Assembly: GCA_030549775.1 (NCBI GenBank)
Contig: CM060171.1
Span: forward strand, 8,548,789 to 8,612,788
Origin: Tamarix chinensis
Lineage: Eukaryota; Streptophyta; Magnoliopsida; Caryophyllales; Tamaricaceae
DNA: 64,000 bases
Direction of reading: 5' to 3'
Part shown: positions 11,622 to 22,800 of the stretch, in pieces
How positions within the stretch are numbered: the stretch's first letter is position 1
Layout: each line of letters begins with the position of its first letter
Position numbers and translations under genes: made by a program
The notes under the pieces: generated by a model
The model's database searches: none
What the model was told of the DNA's origin: nothing
What the model saw: the letters and a program-made list of their open reading frames with translations, nothing else

Positions 11622-14600
11622 GGTTAGTGGTGGTTGAGGGTATTATACAACCTGCATCTCTTTCTTCCTTATTTTCTCTAAGTTATTGGGTAAATTAGGG
11701 TTAGGCTAATTCTATATATATTTTTAATGTTTCTTTGCTATTATTTTGGTATCTAAATAGGGCGAGTAGGTAGGTTAGCATTGTTCTTGTATGGTAAGGT
11801 ACTTTGATTAGGAGGTAAGTAGTAGATAATGGCATGCCTTTCATATTGGTGTGTAATAGTTTTGGTTATGGTTGTTGGGAATTATTAATGTCTATCTCTG
11901 AGTTTAATTTTCTATTTAACTTTGGTTTTAGGTTTCACTTTCAATTTATGGTTCATTTTTTTTAAGTTTCAACTTATGGTTCAATTTTGATTTAGATTTC
12001 AATTTCTAGGTTGATATAGTTTAAGTTTTAATTTTTTGTTTAATTTTTGTTTAGGTTTCAATTTAATGAATTTTTTTTATTCAGTTCCATTTCTAATTTA
12101 TTTCTAATTTATTTTTTAAATTCCACTTTTTTGTTTAGATTATAGTTTAGGCCTCAATTTTGGTTTGATTATTATTTGTTAGCTAAATTATTATATAATT
12201 ACCATAACTAAAATCTTTCTACATGTCCATTTTTAGTCAATTAGTGGAATGTGTGGTATGTTGTGATTAATTATGAAATGTAGATGAATTATATTCTCTA
12301 TACACATGGTATGGTAATGCACTTTTTAAGTATATATATGTTAACCTTATTCGCTTCCTTTTTTATAGGTATATAAGAAAATAAAGAAAAATAAATAAAT
12401 GTAAAAATTGTTAGAAAAATATATAGAGCAATTATAGGAGTAATAGTTTTCCAACATCAAATCATTCAAGCTCCATTTGGTTCTAGGAATAAAAAAGGGG
12501 AAATTTTGATGGAAAATACTATTCGGTAATTTAATTGATGGTAAAATAGCTTTTCCTCTTATAAACATGAGGAAGTTCTCTCTCCCTATGGGGAAAATAA
12601 TTCAGAAGTCCAACTCTGACCTTGTTGTTTCCTTACTTTATCATCACCCTCATCTTTACCTCTTATATTCTTTATTCTGCTTCATGTATGATCCTCATTA
12701 TTCACTCTTCCATTTTCAGTGATTCCTTTGATGTCTTACAATAATTTATGTTAAACTTGGTGGAAGATTCAAATTTCTCATTCATTTAGTTATATCTCGA
12801 AGTTTTTTGACAGTGGGCCTTTATCGGGCAATCAATATGATTTGAGCAAGAAACATCTAAAATTTTAAATTTCTCTTTTAATATTAGCATTTGACATCTA
12901 GAGAGATCATCTAATTGTGATGCTTGATTCTACCTTATCATTATCTAATCTACTAGATGTGGACTTTTATTGATGTGAATTATGAAGCTAAGGAGAACTC
13001 CTTTCTATAATTTCATTATTTTAATTATATAAAAAAAAGTTGTATCACTTGATGTGAGATATTGATTTGGAAAAGATAGTTGAGAAGATGAATATATCTT
13101 ATGTTGCTAAGCTTAAGGTTTGTTTTTCCTATTGTTGCTACAACTTTCACTTACATGTCTGATAGATTCCTTTAGTAACTAGACTTGAATAGGTTGTTAA
13201 ACTATGTTAGTCTGATGGCATGTGTTCCTTCGTATTGTGCAAGCTATTGGTCCTAGATTCTAGTAAGAGGAAGCATAATTTCTATTTATGTGTTTGTTTT
13301 CATTATCATCCACCAACAAAAGTCTTTAATTAACAATTTTAGCACTATGACTACACTAGCAGAAGATGGATGAGTGTGTAACGGAATTTGATATTAATAT
13401 TTATATTCAACAAGAAATTCAAGTGAATTAGAATTTTTTCTATGCAATGAGTATTAGGTTAGGTACTAACTTGATGATTATTGAAAAACCCTACAAAATT
13501 GTGAACAGAAACCTATTGATGAGGGTAAGTAGTAAGACTTATGCAAAGTAGTCATGTTACAAGAGCCTAAGTAAAGAACTTGCATTTCTTGGGTCTTTTA
13601 CCATGCCTTTAAGACTCTTGACTAGATAAACTTTTGTGGTTGAGGATAAGAATGATCATAAAATTTAGGGTTGAGATGTCCACCATAATTTTCAATGCTA
13701 GAGAAGCAAATAGATGCAAATGCTAAGAGGATATGGAATGATAAGACAAGGCGCTTGGACTTGGCCAATTACATGTGTTATTTTCCTCTAGTGGATTGTA
13801 TGTTTAGTGGAAAACTTGAAATTTAGATTAGGTTGATGCTATGAGATCCGGGGTGATACGTATTTATACAGGTGACAATCTGGGTAAAAATTGAAAAATG
13901 TGATGGACGTATAGATGGGTAGGTAAAGTTAATGACTTAATACTAAGTTTACATGGGCAGGTCACGTTTACATGGTTTTGTATTCTTTAGATACAAATAC
14001 TATTTCATGTCTGTAAACATATTAATGACTATCTGTGTTAGAACTATATTAGCAAAGGGAATTTAGGATTACTTTATTGCTAGACTTGGCCATCATTTTA
14101 CTATTGTCTTGAGTTGATTTGGTGGGGGTATTTGAATTTGTAGAGGGTTGGAAGTTAGTTAATTATTAGCCTGTTATAGTATTTTTCTTCCCTCTAATTT
14201 GGAATAAAAATATTATATGGGTATTCAGCTAGTTGGGAATTAGTTTAAATAGGTTATGGGGGTGAAACTTTTTGGTTGTACAATGAGAAAAAAAAAATAA
14301 GAGATTTTTCTATCTGGTTTGCCAAATTTGGTTAAGAGAATCTACATGATTGTTCTTAAACATCTAGCTCTTCCTACCATGCCCTTCTTTCCTTAATGGT
14401 GGCATAATATTCAACTTCCTAATTGGCTTTAATAATCTTCTACTTCTCATAATTAAGATACTAATGTTTGCAACATGTGAGTTAAACTATATAACTATAG
14501 AGACTCATGACATATACAATTAAGCTCATTATCTATCCATGATTAATGTGATATGATAACATTAGATCCTCATGGGGAGATTTACAAAAATCACTTGCAT

Positions 14601-14998
14601 GACAACAGAACAAGGTGGCAATCTAGTGCTTGATAAATCTATATACAACTCTTCTAACAAAGAAATAACATCTAATAGAAATAAGATATAAATTATATAA
14701 TAAGTATTTCACTCAAGTTGTGGCTACCAATTGGATAGTAATTCTAAAGATTTTTCCATTTCAATTTGGCAAAATTTTAACCTTGCTACTATTATCTGAA
14801 AAAGGAGCTTAAAATTATAAACATAGTAACAATCCTTTGCACCTATCCTTTTCAGTATCGATTCTCATGCAAATAAGCAAGCATAAAATATCCATACTAT
14901 CTAATTAACATGCTCTTAATTTTTCCTACTATTAATTTTTGTAGGGATGTTTATCAATTAGAAGATTATTTAATGTGAGCTTTTTTTAAGTTGACTTA
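11622..14998. other. AT-rich intergenic DNA, nothing recognised
   Basis: 11890-12180 is T-rich low-complexity DNA with repeated TTTAGGTTTCAATTT phrases. The rest holds short non-conserved frames with many stops and no domain. 13380-13830 has a slightly protein-like texture, but I could not tie it to a family. Confidence 0.5.
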
Positions 14999-16966
14999 CA
15001 CTAGAAAAAGACAATAATTGCCTTATTGAATTTAGAGTGGGAAAAGAGGATTTTGCTAGGATTTAGTTGTTATGGTTTGTCTCCTACTGGAAAATGATGT
15101 GCCCTTTAAACTTGTATAATATCTATTCTTCATTAGCCATAATGCCATAGCAGCTGAAACATTTAGTACTCTAAGGCAAGAATTAGCTTCGTAACCTATA
15201 TTATGGCTAAATAGAATTAGAAACAAGGTTGGTGCTTGTTTAGAATTTGGCATTTATCTAGAAACTAAAATGGATTTACATTTTTAATACAAAGAAATTA
15301 GGAACTTATTAGATTACCCTGTAGTACATACATAAATCAAACTAGTAATTATATCATATGCATGCATATCTATAACATACTATATATACAGTCCTATGTA
15401 GCAAATGTATTTTTCTACCTTCTTATGCTCTAGATGATACAACTAGCCAAGAATGTAGCTTATAGTTGAAAAAATGATAAAACTTGGTCATAGTTGAATG
15501 TTGATAAGTTACCTAAAAGAATTTTCATTCCTTTAAAATTTAAAGACATAAATAGACATTTTTGCTTTGCTTTTGTTGTCAGCTAAGAATAAGATTCTTT
15601 GGAAAATAAATCAAGTTTATGTTTGAAAATAAATAATTTATATGATGCATTCTACATGGGACAAGTTGAAGCATATTAAACAAGCTATAGGTGTTTTAGC
15701 GTGTTTTTCTACCATATGCTTCATGATGAAAACCAAGCTTTGTTGAAACTTTGAGAGAGTGATTGAAAAAAAACTTGTGTTACTTTAGTTTAAAGTTATG
15801 CTTTAAATTTATACTTTTATTTTTTCTATGTTTCAGCTCTAATGGTGAAATTCATAAAATGACAATTTGTAAGGGAATTAGGATGTGCAATTGGAAATAA
15901 TTTTGCAAATGTTGGTGTGAAAAGTATATGAAGGTAAATTATGCTTTTATTTCATTTCTAGTTACGTCAAATAATTTTGCAAATTTTGCAAATGTCAACT
16001 ATTATGTTATATCTTTTCGTTATTACAAGTATAGTTACTTCATTTTTGTAGAGTAATCAAGTATATAATGCACGATGAATTGAATGATTAATTTTTGGAG
16101 ATATCGTTAAATATATATTTTGTAATGTTGTGGTATTTAAAAATCCTTTTATAATGTACTTGAATCTATTCAATTAAATTATTCCTAGATATATGTTTAG
16201 CTAAAATGTAATTTGTGAAAAATTATTCATATAATTTTTGTATAAGCATTTTGCTAAATATTTGTTGACAAATTAAGATTCAAGAAATGGTATTGAAATA
16301 GAAAAATTCATACATATGCACACATGTACAAGATTGAGAATGGATTATATGATTGTATTTGATATACCAATGGTAAAGTTGGTTGCAATTAATATATGTG
16401 ATGATTTTGTATGTATATTTATGATGGGGAAATTTGGTCTCTAATATCATTAGTGATTGAGTATATTTTCATCACTATTAAAAATAGTGACCGATATTAA
16501 TCATTGTCATTACTACTTTTAACAACTAAAATAAAGAATCCTCTTTGTTACTTTTAAGAGCCAACATTAGTAGTTGTCGTTACTGCTTTTGGTGACAAGT
16601 ATTAGTAGTCATTGTTAATGCTTTTAGCAACTAATATTAGATGACATTGTTACTATTTTCATCAACCAATATTAAAAGTTATTGTTATTTTTTTTGACAA
16701 TCAATATTAAAAATCGTCATCATTGCTTTTAGTTGCTAACATTATATATTATCGTTTTGCATTGGCATATAAAATTTAATTCATTGCAAAAGTCTTTAAC
16801 AAGGGACCAATAGTAACTAGCTAGAATAATTGATATTTTTGGTCATAATTGTCATTAGCAACAAAATTTAGCCTTTAGTATCCAAAAATAAAAGTTAGGT
16901 GCTAAAACCTTTATTTATTGGAGTTCAAAAAGTTATAACTGAGAAATTACTTGTAGTAGATTTTAT
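14999..16966. mobile_element. Possible decayed non-autonomous CACTA (En/Spm-like) element
   Basis: The left end starts CACTAGAAAAAG at 14999 and the right end reads ACTTGTAGTAG near 16966, resembling the usual CACTA ends. Between about 16430 and 16770 a 55-60 bp subterminal phrase (GTCGTTACTGCTTTTGGTGA and variants) recurs about six times, as expected for transposase-binding subterminal repeats. No 3-bp target duplication and no transposase were found. The pairing of the two ends is therefore tentative; the subterminal array is the stronger part. Confidence 0.4.
16430..16770. repeat. Subterminal-type tandem repeats, 55-60 bp
   Basis: The copies share CATTGTTACT or CGTTACTGCTTTT followed by CAACTAATATTA or GACAAGTATTAG. 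The spacing is regular but the sequence is strongly diverged. Confidence 0.6.
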
Positions 16967-17985
16967 TATATTCACTCTATATTCACCAACACATTAAGAA
17001 TCATTAATATGAACTATGCATTTTGAACTTATTAAGGGCATCATTGGAAATAAAAATAGAAATAAACATATATATTGAGACAAACTAAAATAAAAATAGA
17101 ATATAATGTTCATGTTATTTGCAAACTTAATTAAGTAGAACAATTAAGGAAAATATTAATAGAGAAAAAAATCTACCTAAATATGCTTTTTATTTCTATA
17201 TTTTGTTCGAGTGATTAATGTTAAAAAATAATAATTAATATCTAATTATTAATGTGCAAAATAAATGCTTACTTAATGTGCTATTTTTATTACATAAAAA
17301 TAATTAAACATTTTCAGCAATATCATTAGTAACTATTCTACTTTACTAATCATTGATGTATCTTACTAAAAATGATTTTGTAATTGATATACTATATTTA
17401 TTATGTCAATTGATTAGATAAGTACATTTATTTTTAAATATTTAAAAATATATTTTCTTATACTCATAATTTATAAATTTTTTATGAAATTTGAACCACT
17501 TTTTTCCCCACTTTATCACTTTTTTGCTATAAACCTTATAATACATTTATCAACTCTCATTTTTGGAGTTAAAAGTTGAATGTTTCAATTTATTTCATAA
17601 TCTACGCTAACATATGTTTATTTTTCAAAGAAAGCTTTTAACTTTCTTGTCAAAACATCAACAAAGTATAAATTTAATTTAAGAATGCTTTATATATATA
17701 TAATTATTTAATTAAAATATGCAGTCAAACACGCTCTTGAAGCAAACAATTATATATTGATCTAATAATAATTTATTTCATTGTATATTTAGAATTCGTA
17801 CTTAACTATACAAATTATAGCATTAAGCTACCCAAATTTAAATTATATTGATCATTTTTATCATTTCTATATCAGTTTTTCTTTTTATATATTACATTTT
17901 CATCATCTATAATTTTGACATTATATAATAAATTTATTCTATCAAATTAGTTTTTTTATTAAAAATTGAAACTATTATATTTCTA
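16967..17985. other. Very AT-rich DNA upstream of the patatin-like gene
   Basis: About 1 kb of over 75% A+T with no open frame of note and no recognised repeat. It probably contains distal promoter sequence of the gene at 18089, but I see no specific site. Confidence 0.4.
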
Positions 17986-18000
17986 AAATATATATATCAT
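17985..18000 (+). promoter_or_regulatory. Candidate TATA box of the patatin-like gene
   Basis: An AAATATATATATC run lies about 60-70 bp before the first downstream ATG (18060) and about 90-100 bp before the long ORF. A start of transcription near 18020-18030 would put that ATG inside the leader. The surrounding DNA is so AT-rich that chance TATA-like runs are common. Confidence 0.4.
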
Positions 18001-18059
18001 TGTAGGGTCGTCTCCGTTAGCTTTGCTACAACTACAAGGCTTCGTAGCAATTAGGTAAA

Positions 18060-18224
18060 ATGAAGACGCAGACGCAGTTCACATATTTATGTGGGAGGAA
18101 ACCCGTCCTCTCCCCTCACTTCACCTCACACCCATCAACGTGGTACCAGCAGTGGTTATGTCTTCCACAGTTTATTCTCCTCTTCTATCCAATTGTCGTC
18201 CTTCCCTTCCATCTCAGAGAGTAA
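18060..18224 (+). CDS. Upstream ORF (54 codons) overlapping the gene start
   Basis: An ATG at 18060, in AAAATGA context, opens a 54-codon frame that ends with TAA at 18222-18224. It lies in a different frame from the main ORF and overlaps both of its candidate start codons (18089 and 18158). Scanning ribosomes that use it could not start the main protein, so it may lower translation. The peptide resembles nothing I know. It might be fortuitous, or transcription may start downstream of it. Confidence 0.35.
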   Translation: MKTQTQFTYLCGRKPVLSPHFTSHPSTWYQQWLCLPQFILLFYPIVVLPFHLRE

Positions 18225-19456
18225 GCTTCAACCTCTTCTATACCACAAATAGAGATACAGCCACCAGATACCTCCCCTTCTTCCACTTTCAAAATGACCT
18301 TAGCTACACAAGACCTCTATCCGTTAAACTCTTCGCCACCAAATTTGATTCCGACCGACCTACCCATGCTGAAGAAGAAAACCAAGATCCGTCTCCTTCC
18401 TTACCGTCCTCCAATAAAGTGTCGTTCGCCGTGGCCACCGGAGAGCTCTTTTTAGGTATCGCGTCTCGCCTAATCGGTAGGAGGAGGAAAAAGCTCAGCT
18501 CAAATTCGATTATGAATTCAACAACAAAGGATGATCCCATCCTGTTTGTGTTGGGAAATCAGAGTAATTCCGAGCCTATCAAGACGTTGGACATTGACAA
18601 TTACGCAGAGAGGATTGCTACGGTGGAGGATTCACAATCAGAAGTACTGTGGGAACAAAGAGTAAAAGATGTAGAAGCAGAAGATCAGAGAAAGAAGATG
18701 ATAGCAACCACAAGTCCCGGATTTAGTTTCTCAGCAGCCGGCCTTTTATTCCCTTACCATTTGGGCGTCGCTCGTTTCCTAATCGAAAATGGCTACATCA
18801 ACGAGACAACACCATTGGCCGGTTCCTCAGCAGGCGCCATTATATGCGCTACGATCGCTTCTGGTGCTAGCATGGAGGAAGCCTTAAACGCTACAAAAAC
18901 CCTAGCTCACGATTGCCGCACCAATGGCACCGCATTTCGTCTCGGTACAGTGCTTAGAGACATCCTCAATACTTTCCTGCCTGATGATGTTCACATTAGG
19001 TCAAATGGGAGAGTGAGAGTTGCCATCACTCAGCTACTTTGGCGGCCGAGGGGATTGCTGGTTGATCAATTTGATTCGAAAGAGGATCTTATTAATGCTA
19101 TAATCACTTCTTCGTTTATTCCTGGATATCTGGCTCCTAGACCTGCTACAATGTTTAGAAATAGGGTTTGCATTGATGGTGGTTTGACGTTGTTCATGCC
19201 GCCTACGTCTGCCGATCAGACGGTGCGGGTTTGTGCTTTTCCGGCTACTCAGCTGGGACTTAAAGAGATTGGGATTAGTCCTGATTGTAATCCTGAAGAT
19301 CGGCCGACCTCGCGGCAGCTCTTTAATTGGGCACTAGAGCCTGCTGAGGATTATATTCTTGATAAGCTCTTTGAGTTTGGTTACTCTGATGCAGCTGTTT
19401 GGGCATATAACAATCCCATCACCGATATACTTCATCAAGATAGGAAACCGTTCTAG
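18089..19456 (+). CDS. Patatin-like phospholipase / lipid acyl hydrolase, probably plastid-targeted
   Basis: A 455-residue single-exon protein. The patatin fold spans about residues 210-385. It shows the nucleophile elbow GSSAG (245-249, catalytic Ser247), the catalytic Asp in CIDGG (Asp363), and a hydrophobic SFSAAGLLFPYHLGVARFL segment (213-231) where the family places the oxyanion-hole strand. It lacks the classical Gly-rich DGGGxRG there, so it is closer to the plant group annotated only as acyl transferase/acyl hydrolase than to tuber patatins. Family members cleave fatty acids from glycerolipids with a Ser-Asp dyad. Residues 24-80 are Ser/Thr/Arg-rich and poor in acids, like a chloroplast transit peptide, and Met24 (18158) is an attractive alternative start. 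The codon pattern is clean with no stops, and GC is well above the flanks. This is the only intact gene in the window. Confidence 0.9.
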   Translation: MWEETRPLPSLHLTPINVVPAVVMSSTVYSPLLSNCRPSLPSQRVSFNLFYTTNRDTATRYLPFFHFQNDLSYTRPLSVKLFATKFDSDRPTHAEEENQDPSPSLPSSNKVSFAVATGELFLGIASRLIGRRRKKLSSNSIMNSTTKDDPILFVLGNQSNSEPIKTLDIDNYAERIATVEDSQSEVLWEQRVKDVEAEDQRKKMIATTSPGFSFSAAGLLFPYHLGVARFLIENGYINETTPLAGSSAGAIICATIASGASMEEALNATKTLAHDCRTNGTAFRLGTVLRDILNTFLPDDVHIRSNGRVRVAITQLLWRPRGLLVDQFDSKEDLINAIITSSFIPGYLAPRPATMFRNRVCIDGGLTLFMPPTSADQTVRVCAFPATQLGLKEIGISPDCNPEDRPTSRQLFNWALEPAEDYILDKLFEFGYSDAAVWAYNNPITDILHQDRKPF

Positions 19457-19591
19457 CTTAGTTTGGCCTCTTGTTTTTTCCTTGCATCCTACTTACAGTC
19501 TATACCCGGGCATCATCAACCAAAGAAAGGGCAGGAGCGTGACGACTGGAGCTATGCCACGTTCCCAGCCCCAACTCCAAAGAAAACGGAA

Positions 19592-19597
19592 AATAAA
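19592..19597 (+). terminator. Candidate poly(A) signal of the patatin-like gene
   Basis: AATAAA lies about 135 nt after the stop codon, followed by TTTGTTTGTAATC, a T-rich stretch suited to cleavage. It is the best of several AT-rich candidates. Confidence 0.5.
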
Positions 19598-21155
19598 GGA
19601 ATTTGTTTGTAATCTCAAGTCAAATGTGTGCACGCCTTCTTTTAAAATTGTATATATATTTTGCTATTTTGAGTGGTGCCAAAAATTAACGAAAAAGCAA
19701 GTGAAATGCTGACAATCCGGGCCAAGTTTCGTATGTGTATTTGTCGATTTCTTTATGTCCAGGTCAGGCTCCAGGCCAAGCGCCTTTTCAACCGTCGGGC
19801 AAAATATCTAGAATCATCGTCATTTTCATTTTCTTGGACCGAATGAATATACTTTGAATCCTATTAAGGAGGGCAGCAATGTATTTTTCAATTTCATACT
19901 TCAAATCATATAATATGGTGTTAATTCAATAAATAATCTAAATTTCGCTAAAATACAAACTACTCATTCTATATAAAAAAAATTTATTCTATCAATTTAC
20001 ATATTTTTTTTAATAAAATAATAAAATTAGTTTTAAAATTACACATACATCATTCATTAATAAATAATAAAACATTTAATGTATATATAATTAAAAATAA
20101 ATAAAGATAAAAATATTTTTAAATTTTTATAAATTAATTTTTTAATATAAAAATGTAATGACATAATAACTTTATTTTTTGATACGAGAACGTATTATAA
20201 ATTTTAATTATTCACTAAATAACTTTTGAGATTTGAAATATAATGGAGACTCTAGGTTATGTGTTAAAATGATTATTTAATTCGTGAAGTCATATATTTA
20301 GAATTATTTAGTGAATTTTTTAAAATTTACCATTATGTTATATATTTTATCTAAACAAAAAGGTGTTTGGTGTATTTTTTTTTTTCACATATAAATATGT
20401 TGTATCTTATTTTTGTTTAGATACAATAAATCCAACTTAAATCATATGTTTGTAGTTTTATACTCAACTTGATGAATTATACTTCAATCAATCCCTATAC
20501 TAATGGCATTGCACGCTATTCGGTTATGCTTCTTCAACTATACTTTGCTATTTTTTATGGTTTTAAGCATGACCCATTCGTTTTTTATTGTCTTTGCTAA
20601 TTCTTTAAATTACAGTAATCTTTTATGTTACACTTCAGCACACTATAGTTTTTGTTATTCAACATCATGCTAACTAGCTTGTGTAAAGCCATAGTCATTA
20701 TATAACTTCCAAAAACTATTTAACATATTTGTGTGCTCTTGTCACACATCTTGGAAATTCTAGGAATATTAGTTATATAGGGATGAAAAATTTTGGGTTG
20801 AACTTTCCGATGTTTTGATTCTCAATTCAATGGCATAATTTTGAGGAAGAATATAAAATCAACCATAATTTAGAAAGAAGTAACACAAGATTTGTGTGGT
20901 TCAACAACTATGTCTACTTCTATGAGAGGAAGGCTAACAAATTTACGAAGTTTTATGATGGGAGAAAAATAAATTAATGGTCCTCTATATCTCAAACTTA
21001 TATAGATTTAGGATCACAATAAAACTCATGATGATTATTGTATCAAGACGATGAATGGCTAAGATTAGGTACTAGTAGTAAGGAGAATGGTAACATTATT
21101 ATAATAAAAAGGAAATGTTATAAACAAAATCAATTAGAGCCTTGTTCAAGCAACT
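19598..21155. other. AT-rich intergenic DNA
   Basis: 19598-19850 is moderately GC-rich 3'-flanking DNA. After that the DNA is strongly AT-rich with no supported gene. Around 20880-20960 the phrase GATTTGTGTGGTTCAACAAC and following bases resemble a dispersed plant repeat, but no ends can be drawn. Confidence 0.45.
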
Positions 21156-21196
21156 TGTCACAGACCGCTTATTTTTTTCAATTTTTGCTTGAGAGG

Positions 21197-21214
21197 TTCT
21201 AGAAGATTCTAGAA
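21197..21214 (+). promoter_or_regulatory. Perfect four-unit heat-shock element
   Basis: TTCTAGAAGATTCTAGAA is four alternating TTC/GAA units with exact 2-bp spacing, the binding site of heat-shock factor trimers. It lies about 245 bp before the TATA box of element O. Confidence 0.7.
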
Positions 21215-21327
21215 TTGTATAGACTCTAGTAGAATTATATACAAGTATCAAGAAAGGTGTGTATCCTTATACAAATATCTAGAGATATCCTATAATGGTG
21301 TGGAAATATCTAGAATCTTAAAGGCTA

Positions 21328-21340
21328 GAAGGTTCATGAA
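21328..21340 (+). promoter_or_regulatory. Three-unit heat-shock element
   Basis: GAAGGTTCATGAA is three alternating units with exact spacing, about 120 bp before the TATA box. Weaker versions follow near 21345 (TCTAGAAGAATC) and 21376 (CTAGAAGGTTTTCTAGAA). Confidence 0.6.
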
Positions 21341-21858
21341 GAGATCTAGAAGAATCTTACAAAATATCTTGTAATCTAGAAGGTTTTCTAGAAATACCTA
21401 AGGGTTGCGAAAGATCTATAATCTTCCATCAAAGGAGAAAAAGGGAGGGGGACATCAATTATAAATATATAACCACTCCATTTTCTTCCACCAACATCTA
21501 AGTTGTAAGCTCTCTCCTATTTCATCAATAAAGTATTCTCTTTTTACACACAAACACTCTCTCACATTCTCTAAGTCTCCTAAGTTCTCTAAGTATTCCT
21601 ACTTGTTTTTAAAGTCTTAGTATTAGCCTTAGTATTGGAAAGGCTGACTTAGTTAGTACCAAAGAAGTTGTTCTTCTAAGCACTGTAAGGGAAAGACCTA
21701 TGTGAAAAGAGTTATTCTGTAACAACTCACTCTTATTCGCTTGTGTTTAAATATTTTGTTGAGAAATATTATAGCTAAATACCCCACTAGTGTAGTGGTT
21801 TAGGCAGTCTTGTTTGGCCTCATTAACACATGATTGAGCATAGTTGATGATTGTGACA

Positions 21859-22719
21859 CATGTATTAAATCCCATTGTTGTCATTATATTTTCTATTAAT
21901 TATCATTAAACTTATGATTTTTAGTCTATTAGTTGAGTTCAGATTTTATAATTAAGTTAAGTTTTGATTTTTTTTTGTTTATGTTTATCTTCATCTACGT
22001 TTAGGCTTTATGCTTTAAAATTAGAATTTTCAAGTTTATCTAAGTTTAGGATTCTACACTAATACATGCTTAAGTATAATAGTTTTTATTTTATTTTATT
22101 AATTTGTGCTTACTTTCATCTTGGTCTAGAATTTATGTTTTAGGAATTTTAGATTAATTTACGATTTAGGGTTTATGGTCTTTCCGTTAATTTTTATGTT
22201 TTTTAGATGTGTTAAGGGATTATAGTTTAATGTTTATTCCATCTATTTTAGAGTTTTTTGATTTATTTAGGGTATATTCTATTTATTTTAGTTTTAGTTT
22301 TAAGATTAGTTTAATGCTTAGTGTTTAAGGTTTATTCAATTTATTTTATGTTGTTTAGATTTTTTTATGGGATTATTATATGTGTTTTTTTAGATTTGTT
22401 TAAAGTTTATGGTTATGGTTTTATGGTGTATAATTTAGAGTTTAGGATTTAAGATTTAGGCTCAAGCATTAGGAGTTAGGGTTTAGGTTATAGGGTTAGA
22501 GGTTAAGGTTAAGGTTTATGGTTTAGAGCTAGGGTTTATGGTTAATGATTAGTGGTTAGGGTTAGGGTTAGAGTTTAGTGTTTTATTAGGATTTAGGGCT
22601 TGGTGGTGGTTTGGTTTAATTTGGTTGATTCTAATTGAAATGTTAGGCATTGATTAGTATTAATCTAAAGGATATCATTGGTTCCTAAATCTAATTGAAA
22701 TCTTAGCCATTGAAACCTA

Positions 22720-22723
<4 letters not shown>
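21859..22723. repeat. T-rich low complexity grading into telomere-like repeats
   Basis: From about 22100 the plus strand becomes rich in TTTAGG-like words. 22430-22600 holds a dense run of GGTTTAGG, AGGGTTTA, GGTTAGGGTTAGGG and GGGTTTATGG, degenerate forms of the plant telomere repeat TTTAGGG. No exact long tract is present. Confidence 0.6.
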
Positions 22724-22798
<75 letters not shown>

Positions 22799-22800
22799 AT
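22724..22800. repeat. (TA)n microsatellite
   Basis: About 75 bp of nearly pure TA with one interrupting AATA. Confidence 0.95.

Larger units (their letters stand above)
21156..21858 (+). mobile_element. O: solo-LTR-like element with heat-shock elements
   Basis: It begins TGTCACA (21156) and ends TGTGACA (21858), a perfect 7-bp terminal inverted repeat with the TG...CA ends of an LTR. Inside, in plus order, are heat-shock-element-like clusters (21197-21214 and 21328-21340), a TATA box TATAAATA (21460-21467) and AATAAA (21527-21532), the U3-R-U5 order expected of an LTR. The flanking pentamers CAACT and CATGT match at only 3 of 5 bases, so the insertion may be old or one end misplaced. No internal region follows. 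It is unrelated to the TGTAACACC superfamily. Confidence 0.6.

Noticed and set aside
13380..13830. Faint transposase-like protein texture
   Set aside because: Frequent stops and no motif that could be assigned with confidence.
21156..21858. Element O as the 3' LTR of the copia relic
   Set aside because: Its TATA box and AATAAA are on the plus strand, while the copia pol is on the minus strand; more than 1 kb of unrelated DNA lies between.
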